This document shows, piece by piece, positions 62,845-64,000 of a DNA stretch of 64,000 nucleotides. The DNA comes from an uncultured Armatimonadota bacterium (GTDB lineage: Bacteria > Armatimonadota > Fimbriimonadia > Fimbriimonadales > Fimbriimonadaceae), in contig CAILEM010000040.1 in NCBI GenBank assembly GCA_903833215.1, positions 1-64,000 on the forward strand, given 5' to 3'. Under the pieces are notes generated by a model. It had not been told where the DNA came from, ran no database searches, and saw only the letters and a program-made list of their open reading frames with translations. Position 1 is the first letter of the stretch, and each line of letters starts with the position of its first letter. The position numbers and the translations under genes were made by a program.

Positions 62845-63076
62845 CTTCCGTAGACACGGGAACTCGGCTTGATGGTGCTTTTCTCCAGTATTGGACGTTG
62901 GTGTTCAATGAACCATTAGTATCGATCCAATAGCGCTAACGGCAGACTCCATCACTTTCCTGAAATCTCGGTATGCCGTGAAGAGATTTCAGGAAAATGT
63001 TTGATCGGGATGCTGCTGATCGTGTTGTCCGGGACTTGGCTGGCACAACCGGCGTAAAGCACATGACTGGATTTGT
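62845..63076. other. Intergenic region with a 14-bp inverted repeat
   Basis: TTTCCTGAAATCTC at 62956-62969 and its exact complement at 62983-62996 flank 13 bases. No T-run follows. Directly after, a short frame (62997) reads FDRDAADRVVRDLAGTTGVKHM, slightly like a BON domain fragment, but it is too short to call. Confidence 0.4.
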
Positions 63077-63115
63077 CATACATCAATACATCGTTCTGGG
63101 ATGCATTGATGTATG
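63077..63115 (+). promoter_or_regulatory. Palindromic operator of the PadR gene
   Basis: CATACATCAATACAT and ATGCATTGATGTATG form an inverted repeat matching at 14 of 15 positions around a 9-base spacer. The right arm overlaps the TATGAT -10 box (63112-63117), so binding would block transcription. This is probably an autoregulatory PadR site. Confidence 0.75.
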
Positions 63116-63117
63116 AT
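63112..63117 (+). promoter_or_regulatory. -10 box of a leaderless promoter (PadR gene)
   Basis: TATGAT followed by six bases (GTGTTC) and the ATG at 63124. Confidence 0.6.
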
Positions 63118-63123
63118 GTGTTC

Positions 63124-63480
63124 ATGAGACTCCAAACCGACACAAAGGCGCTGGTGCTTTCGGTACTTGCGAACGGACCAAAGCATGGGTACGGGATTGC
63201 CAAGGCAATTCGCGAGAACTCCGATGGCGCACTTAAGCTAGGAGAAGGCCAACTCTATCCGGCGTTGCACGCGCTCGAAGAAGAGGGGTGGGTTGTTGCC
63301 GAGTGGGAAGCGGTTGGCGAACAGTCCAAGCGGATCTATTCGATCACTCCGGCAGGGAGCGAAGAACTCGTACGCCGAGCTGCCCGATGGAATGCGTTTG
63401 CCAACGGTGTTGCCAAGATTCTGCCCACGAGTCCATTGGTAGCCGAGGTGAACTCATGTCGGAATTTGATGCATATCTGA
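63124..63480 (+). CDS. PadR-family transcriptional regulator
   Basis: About 118 residues. Winged-helix DNA-binding domain: TKALVLSVLANGPKHGYGIAK, EGQLYPALHALEEEGWVVAEW, and KRIYSITPAGSEELVRRAA. The C-terminal dimerisation helix is short. ATG 63124 is chosen over 63073/63109 because of the -10 box and operator just upstream. It probably represses its own operon in response to an unknown ligand or stress. The next gene overlaps it by 25 bases. Confidence 0.92.
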   Translation: MRLQTDTKALVLSVLANGPKHGYGIAKAIRENSDGALKLGEGQLYPALHALEEEGWVVAEWEAVGEQSKRIYSITPAGSEELVRRAARWNAFANGVAKILPTSPLVAEVNSCRNLMHI

Positions 63481-63734
63481 ACGCATTGGACGACTTCCTA
63501 GCGCCGCACCTGCCGAGCGAACTCCGCCAAACGAGGATCGACGAAATGCGAAGCCACCTTCAGATGGATCTGAGTGACCGAGTGGCTGCGGGATTCAGTT
63601 CGGAGGAAGCGGCACGTATGGCACGACGCGCACTAGGATCACCCGACTTGGTTGTGAGACAAATGATCCGCTACTCGCATAAAATTGAGATTCACATTGA
63701 CGCGGGGGAGTTGGCGTTAACGCGCAGCGTCTGA
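63456..63734 (+). CDS. HAAS-like PadR partner, short form
   Basis: A 92-residue protein. The first 70 residues (FDAYLNALDDFLAPHLPSEL, IDEMRSHLQMDLSDRVAAGFSSEEAARMARRALGSPDLVVRQM) match the helical signalling domain commonly encoded after PadR and normally followed by membrane helices. Here the frame ends soon after, at ELALTRSV, with no membrane segment. It is either a soluble short form or truncated by a frameshift. The 25-base overlap implies cotranslation with the PadR gene. Confidence 0.75.
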   Translation: MSEFDAYLNALDDFLAPHLPSELRQTRIDEMRSHLQMDLSDRVAAGFSSEEAARMARRALGSPDLVVRQMIRYSHKIEIHIDAGELALTRSV

Positions 63735-63775
63735 GAACTGGTCTGGTGATAAACAAGTCTGGCCAGGGGTGGCTA

Positions 63776-64000
63776 ATGTTGAGTTATCATGAGATCGTGA
63801 AATGCCGTCTTTCGATATCGGCCAAGGGCGAGTTGGCGTTGCCTTCGGCCCTGCTGAATTCTGCGGGCATCGGGGCAAATGATAAGGTGTTCGCAGAGGT
63901 TACACACGCTGGAATTCTGCTCACACCATGCCTGCCATTGCCGCTCGAAATCTATTCAGCCGAAAGGATTGCAGATTTTGATGCTATGGAAGAAGAACTT
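63776..64000 (+). CDS. AbrB/MazE-type antitoxin (cut by window end)
   Basis: At least 75 residues, continuing past the window. The swapped-hairpin DNA-binding pattern is CRLSISAKGELALPSALLNS then AGIGANDKVFAEVTHAGILL. The tail LEIYSAERIADFDAMEEEL is typical of antitoxins whose partner toxin follows. AGGGG lies 7 bases before the ATG. A toxin gene is predicted just beyond the edge. Confidence 0.7.
   Translation, partial: MLSYHEIVKCRLSISAKGELALPSALLNSAGIGANDKVFAEVTHAGILLTPCLPLPLEIYSAERIADFDAMEEEL

Noticed and set aside
62997-63119. Short BON-like frame upstream of the PadR gene
   Set aside because: Under 45 codons, resembling only part of a BON domain and running into the PadR operator; too little to call.
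1-64000. CRISPR array or cas genes
   Set aside because: No regularly spaced short repeats and no Cas-like proteins seen.

Overview
The window looks like a chromosomal segment of an Armatimonadota bacterium, probably of the Fimbriimonadia. The clearest sign is a pair of DUF1559-type prepilins whose N-terminus reads [20 protein letters not shown] and then [13 protein letters not shown], a form I associate with that group. Predicted periplasmic and carbohydrate-active proteins are frequent. At least thirteen genes carry a TANNNT -10 box only 5-7 bases before the start codon, which suggests widespread leaderless transcription. The taxon is inferred from protein style; no rRNA gene is present.

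Layout. 1-1350: sparse DNA with a degenerate repeat family (three copies) and one small hypothetical gene. 1350-38852: ordinary chromosomal genes. They include an aldo/keto reductase, a GH144-like glucanase, a beta-lactamase-fold hydrolase, an M48 protease, aconitase, TolB/WD40 propeller proteins, sugar-modifying oxidoreductases, prepilins with a small lipoprotein, a cell-wall amidase, an ABC exporter, two GH2 enzymes, NuoG, a peptide-ABC ATPase, a NarL regulator, Kbl, and a methylcitrate pair (prpB-prpC) that aconitase could complement. A Ser/Thr kinase and a short-chain dehydrogenase follow. A compact cobalamin riboswitch lies in front of one prepilin gene. 39096-44174: an overlapping three-gene signalling operon (hybrid histidine kinase; receiver-phosphatase-anti-sigma-like ATPase; STAS antagonist).

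44186-60034: accessory DNA bounded by an intact tRNA-Ser(UGA) gene and a decayed 60-base copy of its 3' part. A second short tRNA fragment, inside a direct repeat shared with the right boundary, divides the region at about 51.8 kb. Two tandem integrations that have lost their integrases is the simplest reading. The left island holds a VapBC module, a frameshifted phage-fibre C-terminus, a KTSC gene, an AP2-domain remnant, and an operon of a divergent Hsp70 with a GrpE-like factor and a membrane-anchored J-like protein. The right island holds a nucleotidyltransferase pair, a second, more decayed vapB/vapC-fibre-KTSC block, a HEPN-like protein, a HEAT-repeat protein, and small secreted or membrane proteins.

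60083-64000: more accessory genes: a protein of seven tandem ~50-residue repeats like those found beside phage HNH nucleases, a DUF1186/SEC-C protein, a Uma2-family protein, a PadR regulator with a near-perfect palindromic operator, its HAAS-like partner, and an AbrB-type antitoxin cut by the window edge.

The most interesting candidates are the mobile J-like/GrpE-like/Hsp70 operon and the seven-repeat protein. Neither function is shown by sequence alone.
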